Origin: Chryseobacterium gleum
GTDB lineage: Bacteria; Bacteroidota; Bacteroidia; Flavobacteriales_D; Crocinitomicaceae
Direction: 5' to 3'
DNA: 45,897 nt
NCBI GenBank assembly: GCA_945897805.1
Contig: CAMDFX010000018.1
Coordinates: 1 to 45,897, forward strand
Made by a program: the position numbers and the translations under genes. Under the pieces are notes generated by a model. The model made no database searches. It was not told where the DNA came from and saw nothing but the letters and a program-made list of their open reading frames with translations. Of this stretch, positions 27,201-34,236 are shown piece by piece. Position 1 is the first letter of the stretch. Each line of letters starts with the position of its first letter.

Positions 27201-27259
27201 ACAGAAAATGATCCCCAAAGAGAAATCAATAACAACAAGCTATTTAAATGTTTTTGCAC
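21272..27259 (-). CDS. 1995-aa periplasmic protein: TPR, PD40 propeller, regulatory-like domain, helical stalk, SPOR-like domains
   Basis: The start codon is GTG (27259); an in-frame stop just upstream leaves no earlier choice. A signal peptide (to FSVFAQ, residue 23) lacks a lipobox Cys. Domains in order: TPR-like repeats (about 25-150), PD40/WD40-like propeller blades (about 195-340, NAKQVFFASY, YMDPNGEYLYFSSKG), a carboxypeptidase-regulatory-like beta domain (about 345-425), then long charged helices. Five ~95-residue helical repeats occupy about 815-1300 and a coiled coil about 1330-1520. Two SPOR-like modules follow (YRVQVGAFAKP near 1585; FTVQVGVYNTP near 1728), then a unique C-terminal domain. 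The first three domains recall PorE, a T9SS-associated periplasmic protein that ends in an OmpA-like peptidoglycan-binding domain. Here a stalk plus SPOR-like modules replace that end. Binding to cell-wall glycan is inferred. It may share a transcript with plsY (54-bp gap). Confidence 0.85.
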   Translation of the reverse strand: MQKHLNSLLLLISLWGSFSVFAQESEAQLRSKADIQFQNQDYVAATPAFLQLLALQPRSAEYNYKYGTCLVFNGRKKQDAIKYLQFATSAGNVDNEAFYYMGKAFHLNYQFEEAIKFYNAYKNKSAGKLNPELDVDRQIEMCQNGRKLLKKLTDIVVLEKKEYAYSEFYKLYDLKDFGGDILVSTADQSKIDKKKNYTPIIHFPPNAKQVFFASYGENEANGKQIYIKRKLANGWSKPELVQGEINTKYDEDFPYMDPNGEYLYFSSKGHNSMGGYDVFKCKYNAKTGTFGQIENLDFAISSADNDLFYIVDSLGENAWFASSRQSIDGKIQVYKVRVQRISAPIAAVKGSFKSMVRPENKKFNIEVTDVASGRNIGTFYSDKEGGYLISLPKGGKYEYSIRIDGSPQVFKATVNIPVLSEFKPLKQMISHLSENSKEQVKVIDLFGENVENADAVMVELLQKKAELNENSSQFDLKAFEAPVGSYEVLKKLGMEKFSPMEAKDKVGGILQIQYIQAKSLEELQQKSLAKVVTNTAEIKKKQEEFKIKVGETNLIKDPKGQYRILQESDQLSKAITNLEYNNQKLIKFADSLTKPIKDANGEANMAKQVETPLLGVSNDADIIRVLSDNLNQILALLKENGLLPSAQVSADLVKIQTEKEGVQKTLNNYKATESQLKNEVTDLTSKLNSAKSKDKPAIQSSMDAKQSELGLMTQEIQSLEKKFARIEGQATQKEDDLAFVQNIEQGTFPSKAITISEVRATLDKSENQNYKTLKSYVAQQKTELEKNPAIASLGQNQEGPKTNEVIDKKIDVLVELSPKHNEKLTSIENDPKLSPEEKLELSQKEDLALQAKVDKEIQTTENNLTQNPSNAVAKAKLESLKSVKEQVDNRIVDRQIDIETTNETVEEKDYSSDEIVKELKPNLEKRLVEIAKNKDLTALEQMKMAQNEELEFEQIITEQIFDLEDEIKVKPADQSLKTQLKTMQNLKKGVAENIDNRALAIASLDPKSDVITAVPRKETLLKTLKPNQEAAIAAIEANSEMTSKEKIEAVQKEDQILQKNIESEILKLDEAIQKNPADTKAKDDKKILLELQQETQNRIADRKVEIEKLEPVNTIERSDTTEIIALVKPDYEQKIKSIESNDLLSPTEKQGKLIQEEVKLQKVLDEEIKNADKILAINSLDEKTVEKKEQLLFSKEQSQNRVDESKQLLAAEEKNNIKPSILFDKTDKNYALDIQKIENSEGNDKQKQLIEREKTSQELLKAKIEKNEKSLAKKSDPTLEAENQVLNELIDASQKRIENVSVASPISSNITAENIDVEMQKSLQGLQKDNPTVSIYNLESAKDLENRRRKASVEFGELSSEIEKLNADIENSNRRKAKKLKVLLAEKQAALVEVQNTISSIDTELEKRNEKPAVVYKETAINENITYAEELKIASSEEYKTISKLVGASNVLKAKIETQEKQVEQLMQENRLLMLSDLERKTFDNQKAIEVNNKKIIAVNKSIETDKKAYTIQKQEIQKNINGSPNAMKLQNLIARGVQPITELVVAAPSISLPSNGFEIAAEPKIAPMKSAIPIGVGLPAGLVYRVQVGAFAKPIKEELFREFNPVSGEKLESGITRYMAGYFDSRNSVLEARTKIQELGYTDAFPVAYCDGVRIPMFEARQLEESGRCVAKKVEELIAEVAVNVAEMTPKDSTLRVLPSANNLGAYNQAPGAVKAIAVETRLGLFFTVQVGVYNTPVPASQIKNMEPLITKRLPNGQIRYSAGIFQNVEGAQPKKQEAIAKGIIDAYITAYYKGERISLDEAKKLLSQLGNTILEKSETNSNKIIAPEKIQQIAKETQRTLTQQAKNEDKTTMRLQLISKETYENFPKDVLIKYNEGGQFFFDETDKKVKSIIYKNMDFMPQIYTFRKDIDTVFISKNDTLTPVGTLEIKANYPNKQLSGEVGDWLIRLGYQREIFFENNKVQIRIFGIKDQAVFERILKQMTELGFIDLLKK

Positions 27260-27313
27260 GCAGTAATCGAAACTATTTATGCTTAATACTTAATTATTAT
27301 AAGCCTAATACGG

Positions 27314-27934
27314 TTACTTCTTAAAAAGGTTCATTTTGCTTTCTTCTCCCTTCACTAACCGCAAGATGTTTTTCTTATGCGTTAAAACAACGACTGAGCC
27401 AAGCAAGATAGAGAAACCTCTTAACCAGATAGAATCAACATGAAATAAGAAAATAATCAACAATGGAAATGAAATTGCTGTAGCAATTGCGCCTAGTGAA
27501 ACATATTTCGACAAGATGAAAACAATTAAAAATACGCCCAGACAAATTCCTGCTGCTGGAGGATGAAGGCCTATTATAATACCCAAAGAAGTTGCCACCC
27601 CTTTTCCGCCCTTGAAATTTGCGAACAAAGGAAAAACATGTCCTAAAATCGCTAAAATTGCAGTCAACAATTGAATCTGTATTAATCGTTGATAATCAAT
27701 TGTATAATGCAAGAAAAAATAAGGTAATAAAACTGCTGTAGCACCTTTTAAAACATCTATCACAAGAACTATTTTACCAGGTTTTTTACCAAGAACACGG
27801 AAAGTATTGGTTGCACCTGCATTTTTACTTCCATGCTCTCTGACATCAATTCCATAGTAACTTTTCCCCACCCAAACGGATGTTGGAATTGATCCTAATA
27901 AATAAGCTATTAAAGCAAAAAGTATAAAATCCAT
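27314..27934 (-). CDS. plsY: Acyl-phosphate:glycerol-3-phosphate acyltransferase PlsY
   Basis: The 206-residue integral membrane protein shows the PlsY signatures: LLGSIPTSVWVGK near the N-terminus, the GSKNAGATNTFRVLGK motif, VLVIDVLKG, and GHVFPLFANFKGGKGVATS. PlsY transfers an acyl group from acyl-phosphate to glycerol-3-phosphate, the first step of phospholipid synthesis in most bacteria, at the inner membrane. Length and several hydrophobic helices fit the family. The gene begins 5 bp after the stop of the 1537-aa gene, so the two are very likely co-transcribed. Confidence 0.96.
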   Translation of the reverse strand: MDFILFALIAYLLGSIPTSVWVGKSYYGIDVREHGSKNAGATNTFRVLGKKPGKIVLVIDVLKGATAVLLPYFFLHYTIDYQRLIQIQLLTAILAILGHVFPLFANFKGGKGVATSLGIIIGLHPPAAGICLGVFLIVFILSKYVSLGAIATAISFPLLIIFLFHVDSIWLRGFSILLGSVVVLTHKKNILRLVKGEESKMNLFKK

Positions 27935-27939
27935 GTATT

Positions 27940-30900
27940 TTACTCAAATAATCGCATAAATATACTTAACAAAGCGCTATTTGTTGAAGATTCGTATTTA
28001 AAATTCTTCACTTTGCGTTTGTCTTCCTTCATTGCCGTGATTGAAGCTTCCAACTCTTTATCACTTGTGTAAATTTGCAACAAACCATCTTTTTTAATCA
28101 TTCCATAATCTAAATAATAATCTGAACCGCCAGGAATACTCAGTAACAAACCAAATTTATCACCACTTGGATTTTCAGAATAAACTTGTTTAAAAAATGC
28201 TTTCACTGGCACATACTTGAATATTGGTTTATTGTAGATATTCACAATTGCCGCTGATTCTGTATTTGTAATCAAACCACTCATTTGACTATCAAAATTA
28301 TTGTAAGATGACAAACGAATTCCAGTAATCACAATGCCTGTTTCCATTTCTTTTGGCAAATTTTTCACCTCATTTTTTTGGATGTAATCATTTTTAATTT
28401 GATCAGCAGTTTTAGCATCTTTCCATTCTGTGATTGCTTGCATCATGGTATTTGACCCAAAATCCAATTGTTTCAAACCTTCCATAGCAATTATTTTTGA
28501 GGCAACTTTCTCCATTTGTCCTTTATCAAGCGGAAGATTGTAGCGCGCAGTAATGTTCAAATCAGTCATTCCAGTTCCTTGATCGTAACTTGCTGTTCCA
28601 ATTGCATCAACACTAATATCGCCATAATCCATTCCCAAATTGATTTTGCCATCTCCCGACATCGAACAAGTTTCAGTGTTCAATGCAATAAAATTCCCTT
28701 TGGCTTTTCTATTGATCAATTTATCAACCGTACCAATTTGAAATTCTTTTGAATCGAAATCATATTGTAATAATCCACTCGCTGTTATCAAAATTGGATC
28801 CTTAGAATCTTTTAACTGCGACAAGAATGTTGGATACAAACGAACGCTATCTGGAGCGCGTGAATCTCTCCACACAATCCCTGCAGAAACAGCCAATCCA
28901 TCTAAAGTTTTCATTGTTTCAGACACAGGAATTTGAATGTTTTTAGGATCTATTTTAGATGTAAATGCCATCCAGCTTCGAGGGAATTTCTCACAAGAAT
29001 GATTAATTCTTGTTGCGCCACTGAATGTAATGGAAGGCGATGCAGCAAAAATCTTCATTTCACCATAATAGTCGAATTGATCGCTCAACTTAAAGTTTGA
29101 CTCGCTCGAAATCTTGCCAGTCGCTACTGTTTGATATGTTTCATCCAATCCGATTTTATCCATGCGCACAATTGTTATTGCGCTGTCAGCATCGATGTAT
29201 GGATAATCTCCCTCAGCGGTATATGCTCTTCTAGCCGTAATCAAAGTGTTTGCCTTTGTGAATTTGTGATACTTAGTAATATAATTCGCTACGATTGAAG
29301 CATTCAACAAAGAATCCATTTTGGCTTTTTTATGAATTATCACTTTTGAACTGTCTGGAAAAACACGCGCATCTGCAACATCAATGTATTCAACTTCCGA
29401 ACAATAAATCGTTTTTTCTTTAGAGCTAAAAACTGCCTTTGGAGCCCTAAATTGCAGGGAGTCTTGATCTGGATGCACAGAGAAGAAATTAGATTTTGTA
29501 ATGTCGAGATTAGATTCAATGTTGATGTCTTTCTGACCAGATTGAGCTAATTCAATTTCCTCTTTATCCATAAACCAAGTGAACAAATCCATCTTACAAA
29601 CATATTGATTTACAGGAAATTCGACTTTTGACTCACCATTATTAGACTTGAAAACGCCTTTTTTCTCCAAAAAAGATATGTGTGCTTGTACATTTTCAGT
29701 TTTGAACGACAATGCATTTTCATCTTGTTCCGCATTGTTGTTTTTAAGGTTGAAAACGGAGGTGTCTGCATCAATATCCCATCTTTTATAACTGAACAAA
29801 TCAGATTGAACATTCGCGTCTTTTAAATTCATAATCCCGCTTCCTTGCATACCATTAGGTCTTAAAATAGCCATGCCTTTTAGTTTTGCTTGTTCTTTGA
29901 AGAAAAGCAATGGCTTTTTATCTGTAGAAGCCGCTTTCAATAAATTTCCCTTCGGAAGATAGGTAATGTATGCAACTTCGCAAGAAACATCAGGAAATTT
30001 AACTTCAACATCACTTGGTCTGTTAACAAAATTGGCATAACCAACGGTCGAATCTGGTAAAAATGTAAAAGCTTCTGATATTGAAGTTGACAAGATAAAA
30101 TCAATTTTCCCATTTCCTTGTAGGCCATTGTTTGAGAGTACAATTTTATTGGAATATTTGGATTTTGTAGAGTAGAAATCATAGCCAGTTTCAGGTGCTT
30201 TTGTTGCGAATCCGAATGAGTAATCTGGCATAATTTTAAGCTCTTCTGCAAATTTAGGGAAAATCCCTGCCGATGTCAATTCACCTTTCAGTTTTAGAGT
30301 TTTCTCCTTGAAATTATCTAAACTATCTCTAGTAAATGGTGCCACAGTAAAGTAAAAACGGGCACTATCGTAGGCACCTTTGTAAATAGACTTATCGTTA
30401 TAATAAACTTTACAAGGTTGAGAAACAATTAATTTAGGATAATCACCAATCTTTTGATCGTTTCCTGAACGGTTTGATGGAGCGTCGACCAAAATTTCAC
30501 CTACAATATTTGTCAAGGAACTACCCATCATAATTTTGTCTTTACCGTCTTTTTCTGATAGTGGGCTCACATTAAACACCGCATATTCAGTTTCTATCAA
30601 ATTGATTTTATTTGTTTCATAAACGTAATTTGCATTGACAGATTTGACATCAATTTTACCAGAATTTATCCAACCACTGAAAGTGAAATTTCGATCTTTC
30701 TTAATTGAAATTTTACTTCCTTCTGGAAACACGGCTACATTTTGAGGTTCTGAAATCCTAACTTGGTCTACTGCATCCAATAAAATTGTGTGGTTAACTA
30801 AACTGATTGTACCAAAATTTTTCAGCACTCTTCTTCGAAGGTTCTCTGCGTTATATGTAGAATCCCTTAAACGCAAAGTCCTGTTTTTTTGAATTTGCTC

Positions 30901-32553
30901 TGGTGAAAATTCTACAGGCATTATTTTAGTTCTCAAATCTGAATTGAAACTCAAATTATCGAAATCTTTCTTTCCAGATCGAGAATTAATGAAATTCATA
31001 GTTTTGTTGTTCACATAAACCATTTTCGATTCTGTATCATAACTAATGAATCCTAGTCCACTCAATTGCAGCATTAAGGTTTTGGCTTGTTCAACTGTCT
31101 TACCCAAGGCAGTCGCCAATTTCCCTTCGTTGATTACATATTCATCGTATTTGTAGCAATAATTTGAAATTGCCACCAATGGATGCACTGTTTCTAAGCC
31201 CTGTAATTGATCATACAATCTCGAATCATAAAAATTCTTTGATTCTAATCGAATAATTCTTTGTTCTTGACCAATCTCTAGTCCAAAGGTCAATGCTAAA
31301 TCCTCTGATCCTTTCACCCATGAAATTTTGGGAACATACATATCTAAAGAATGGTAGGTATCAGAAAAAGGTGATTGTGCGATTCCAGATTTACCTCGAA
31401 CTAAATCAAAAGTTTTTGTTTGTTTTTCATAAATAAACTCTACACCTGGATGATAAATCGAATCTTTACCTGCGAAATAAACTGAAACTTGACTTGGGAA
31501 GGAAGATATTCTTTTCGGACTTACAATAACCGTTTGAGTATTTACTTTAATAAACGGCTTACCTGCTCTATAAACAAGCAACTGAGCTGGCACTGCAACT
31601 GTTCCTACACCAATAAAATCTGCACCACGCATCGAAAAACCACCTGAATAATCTATGTCTTCAGAAATATTTTTAATGGTCAATCTTCTTTCAAAAGAGG
31701 TGAATTGCGGATAAACTTTGTCTTCTTCCCGAGGAATATTAAAGGCCCTTTCTTTCAATTGACCGATGATTGGCTTTTCGAAATAAGGAGTTGTTAATAT
31801 CGCTGTATCAGCGTTCAAATTCGGTGATTTCATGTTGATTGTATAGGATTTCAAACTGGCAAAAGTTTTATCTTTCGGCAATCCAACTTTTTGCCAATTG
31901 ATCACCCCCCCTTTTCCTTCCCAATCTTTTGCAATAGGATAAAATGTTCCTTGACTGCCACTTACAACAATACTATCAATATAAGGATTCGTTACCCTAT
32001 CCTTTCCTTCACTTTCAACTACACACAATAATTTACCCCCTTCAAATTTGATGAAAGGCTTGTCAGTATAGCTAAAAGTATAAGTCCCTCCTTTATAAAA
32101 CCACTTAAAATTGGATGATTCTATCAATTTACTTTCTGAGAAAAAACCTGCTGAAAAATCAATAAAATCTTTGAATTTATTAACGTTCTTAGCATCCAGC
32201 ATTTTATCAACCGAACTGTGCCATGCGGAGTAACTGGCACTACTTTGTTTGGCTTTGATGAAAGAATAAACTGAAAAAACGTAATTAAAAGTTTCGGGAT
32301 AAAATTTCAGCTTTTTGACTTCCATCAAGTTACAAGTTTCTACCATTTTTTCAAAATAATTGTCCGGGAAATCTTTCGTTTCCAGCAACATTGGCTCCAA
32401 CTGTTTATTGATAAAATTCATGTCTTTAGCTGTTGTGGCCGAAGAAATTAAATTCTTAAGTTCTTTGACAAATTTCTCTATGTTATTGAGGAAAGTTTGC
32501 GCCTTCAAATTCAATGACAAAAACAAAAAAGTTATCGCAAAGATTGATTTCAT
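27940..32553 (-). CDS. Large secreted beta-rich protein of unknown function
   Basis: From the ATG at 32553 the protein has 1537 residues. That start is chosen because it opens a good signal peptide (MKSIFAITFLFLSLNLKAQ, cleavage near AQ); the frame extends 21 codons upstream to another ATG (32616) without signal-like sequence. No known catalytic motif was recognised. Residues about 50-140 are helical; most of the rest is beta-strand-rich with recurring short units (for example NGLQGNGKIDFIL and NGMQGSGIMNLKD, and DARVFPDSSKVIIHKKAKMD). These faintly recall OstA/LptA-like beta-jellyroll repeats, but I cannot assign that family. The protein is probably periplasmic or outer-membrane associated. 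It lies between prmA and plsY on the same strand, 5 bp from plsY. A near -7 box (TAACTTTT) lies shortly upstream. Confidence 0.8.
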   Translation of the reverse strand: MKSIFAITFLFLSLNLKAQTFLNNIEKFVKELKNLISSATTAKDMNFINKQLEPMLLETKDFPDNYFEKMVETCNLMEVKKLKFYPETFNYVFSVYSFIKAKQSSASYSAWHSSVDKMLDAKNVNKFKDFIDFSAGFFSESKLIESSNFKWFYKGGTYTFSYTDKPFIKFEGGKLLCVVESEGKDRVTNPYIDSIVVSGSQGTFYPIAKDWEGKGGVINWQKVGLPKDKTFASLKSYTINMKSPNLNADTAILTTPYFEKPIIGQLKERAFNIPREEDKVYPQFTSFERRLTIKNISEDIDYSGGFSMRGADFIGVGTVAVPAQLLVYRAGKPFIKVNTQTVIVSPKRISSFPSQVSVYFAGKDSIYHPGVEFIYEKQTKTFDLVRGKSGIAQSPFSDTYHSLDMYVPKISWVKGSEDLALTFGLEIGQEQRIIRLESKNFYDSRLYDQLQGLETVHPLVAISNYCYKYDEYVINEGKLATALGKTVEQAKTLMLQLSGLGFISYDTESKMVYVNNKTMNFINSRSGKKDFDNLSFNSDLRTKIMPVEFSPEQIQKNRTLRLRDSTYNAENLRRRVLKNFGTISLVNHTILLDAVDQVRISEPQNVAVFPEGSKISIKKDRNFTFSGWINSGKIDVKSVNANYVYETNKINLIETEYAVFNVSPLSEKDGKDKIMMGSSLTNIVGEILVDAPSNRSGNDQKIGDYPKLIVSQPCKVYYNDKSIYKGAYDSARFYFTVAPFTRDSLDNFKEKTLKLKGELTSAGIFPKFAEELKIMPDYSFGFATKAPETGYDFYSTKSKYSNKIVLSNNGLQGNGKIDFILSTSISEAFTFLPDSTVGYANFVNRPSDVEVKFPDVSCEVAYITYLPKGNLLKAASTDKKPLLFFKEQAKLKGMAILRPNGMQGSGIMNLKDANVQSDLFSYKRWDIDADTSVFNLKNNNAEQDENALSFKTENVQAHISFLEKKGVFKSNNGESKVEFPVNQYVCKMDLFTWFMDKEEIELAQSGQKDINIESNLDITKSNFFSVHPDQDSLQFRAPKAVFSSKEKTIYCSEVEYIDVADARVFPDSSKVIIHKKAKMDSLLNASIVANYITKYHKFTKANTLITARRAYTAEGDYPYIDADSAITIVRMDKIGLDETYQTVATGKISSESNFKLSDQFDYYGEMKIFAASPSITFSGATRINHSCEKFPRSWMAFTSKIDPKNIQIPVSETMKTLDGLAVSAGIVWRDSRAPDSVRLYPTFLSQLKDSKDPILITASGLLQYDFDSKEFQIGTVDKLINRKAKGNFIALNTETCSMSGDGKINLGMDYGDISVDAIGTASYDQGTGMTDLNITARYNLPLDKGQMEKVASKIIAMEGLKQLDFGSNTMMQAITEWKDAKTADQIKNDYIQKNEVKNLPKEMETGIVITGIRLSSYNNFDSQMSGLITNTESAAIVNIYNKPIFKYVPVKAFFKQVYSENPSGDKFGLLLSIPGGSDYYLDYGMIKKDGLLQIYTSDKELEASITAMKEDKRKVKNFKYESSTNSALLSIFMRLFE

Positions 32554-32650
32554 AGCATAATTAAATATGTGTAAAAAGTTATTTTCATTGCTTTTTGACG
32601 AAATTATTTTTCTCATTATAAATGATTTTAAATTTTATAAGTTGTTTTAC

Positions 32651-33493
32651 TTATTTATTTTTGGTCAAAATCATTGCTGCCCAAGTTTCTTTGTTCAGCA
32701 CTTTCAGCAAAGTGAAATTTTCATTTATTGCTGCTTCGACTAATTCCTCGACATCCGTTTCAAAAAAACCACTCAACATTAACATTCCATCGGGTAGAAG
32801 TGATTTGGAATATTGATTTAAATGACTTTTTAAGATGTTTTTATTGATATTTGCTAAAATTAAATCAAAAGATTTTCCTGCAATTAAATCAATATCACCT
32901 TGCAAAGCAACGATTCCTTTTGCGCCATTGCGGACCGCGTTTTCTTTGGTGTTTTCGACCGACCAGTCTTCAATGTCGATGGCCAAAATATTTTCTGCAC
33001 CTAATTTTTCGGCTAAAATTGCTAAAACACCAGTTCCTGTGCCCATGTCAAGCACATTTTTTGGAACATTAGGTAAATCCAATAGTGCTTTTGACATCAT
33101 CCAAGTGGTTTGGTGGTGACCGGTACCAAAAGACATTTGTGGTTGAATTTCAACAATAATTCCTTTGGCAATGGTTTTATCATGGAAAGGAGCCAAAATC
33201 GTCATGCGACCTTCCACTTCTACTGGCTGAAAATCAGCTTCCCAAAGCGCATTCCAATTTTGTTGCGGAATAATTTTAGATTCAAAATCCAATTGAAAAT
33301 CATCAGTTGAACTTGATAATAAGGATTCATTTATGGCATTTTCTAAGTCAACCCCAGTCACTTGAGCGTATGCCAAAACACCGTTTTCAGTATCTACAAA
33401 ACTCTCAAAACCAAGCTCTGCCAACTGAGAAACTAAAATTTCAGCCCAAGGATTTCGAGGTTGAATATTTACTGTTAATTCTAAATAATCCAT
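32651..33493 (-). CDS. prmA: Ribosomal protein L11 methyltransferase PrmA
   Basis: The 280-residue protein has a PrmA-type N-terminal domain (YLELTVNIQPRNPWAEILVS) and a class I SAM-binding core (VLDMGTGTGVLAILAEKLGA about 147-166, then ILAIDIEDWSVENTKENA) with the LILANINKNIL active-region motif and the upstream FGTGHHQTT loop. It trimethylates lysines and the N-terminus of ribosomal protein L11 in the cytoplasm. The ATG at 33493 overlaps the tpiA stop codon by one base (TGATG), so translation is probably coupled; one earlier in-frame TTG is ignored for that reason. Confidence 0.95.
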   Translation of the reverse strand: MDYLELTVNIQPRNPWAEILVSQLAELGFESFVDTENGVLAYAQVTGVDLENAINESLLSSSTDDFQLDFESKIIPQQNWNALWEADFQPVEVEGRMTILAPFHDKTIAKGIIVEIQPQMSFGTGHHQTTWMMSKALLDLPNVPKNVLDMGTGTGVLAILAEKLGAENILAIDIEDWSVENTKENAVRNGAKGIVALQGDIDLIAGKSFDLILANINKNILKSHLNQYSKSLLPDGMLMLSGFFETDVEELVEAAINENFTLLKVLNKETWAAMILTKNK

Positions 33494-34236
33494 CAAAAGG
33501 AATTTGCAATATGTAAAAAATCATTCGCTTTAAGCGCTGCGCCACCAATCAGACCTCCGTCCACATTTTCGCATGCGAATAACTCAGAAGCATTGGAAGC
33601 GTTACAACTTCCGCCGTATAAAATTGAAATTTTTTGTGCAGTATTTTTTCCATATTGTTTTTCGATAAACCCACGAATTGCAGCATGCATAGCTTCCGCT
33701 TGTTCACTACTTGCAGTTTTACCCGTGCCAATCGCCCAAATAGGCTCATAAGCAATCACAATACTTTCAATTGCCCAATTGGACAAGTGAAATAAGCTTT
33801 CAATCAATTGTTGCTCAACATAATAATCTTGTGCGTCCATTTCTCTGATCGACAATGGCTCGCCACAGCAAAAAATGATATTTAAATCGTGTTGCAGAGC
33901 CGCATCTACTTTTTCTTTCAAAAAAACGCTGTCTTCATTGAAATACATGCGACGTTCAGAATGACCAATCAAAACATATTCAGCACCTAAATCTTTGACT
34001 TGAGTAATGGAATTTTCGCCTGTAAAAGCGCCACTTTCAGCCGGATGAAAATTCTGAACACCGATTTTTAATTTGCCATTTAATTGTTTTAAACTATCTA
34101 AATAAATCGCTGAAGGAAAAATAATTAGTTCTATTTCATTGTCAGAATTTTGCGAATCTAACGACTGATAAAGCGCCAAAGCTTCACTTTTAGTGAGATT
34201 CATTTTCCAATTTCCTGCCACAATTTTCTTTCTCAT
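33493..34236 (-). CDS. tpiA: Triosephosphate isomerase
   Basis: The 247-residue protein interconverts glyceraldehyde-3-phosphate and dihydroxyacetone phosphate in glycolysis. Catalytic residues are all visible: N9 and K11 in AGNWKMN, H92 in IGHSERR, and E164 in YEPIWAIGTGKTAS, with the phosphate-binding loops LYGGSCNASNA and DGGLIGGAAL near the C-terminus. Length is normal. The ATG overlaps the stop of the upstream DoxX-thioredoxin gene by one base (TAATG), and the stop overlaps the prmA start, placing it in a tightly coupled operon. Confidence 0.97.
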   Translation of the reverse strand: MRKKIVAGNWKMNLTKSEALALYQSLDSQNSDNEIELIIFPSAIYLDSLKQLNGKLKIGVQNFHPAESGAFTGENSITQVKDLGAEYVLIGHSERRMYFNEDSVFLKEKVDAALQHDLNIIFCCGEPLSIREMDAQDYYVEQQLIESLFHLSNWAIESIVIAYEPIWAIGTGKTASSEQAEAMHAAIRGFIEKQYGKNTAQKISILYGGSCNASNASELFACENVDGGLIGGAALKANDFLHIANSF

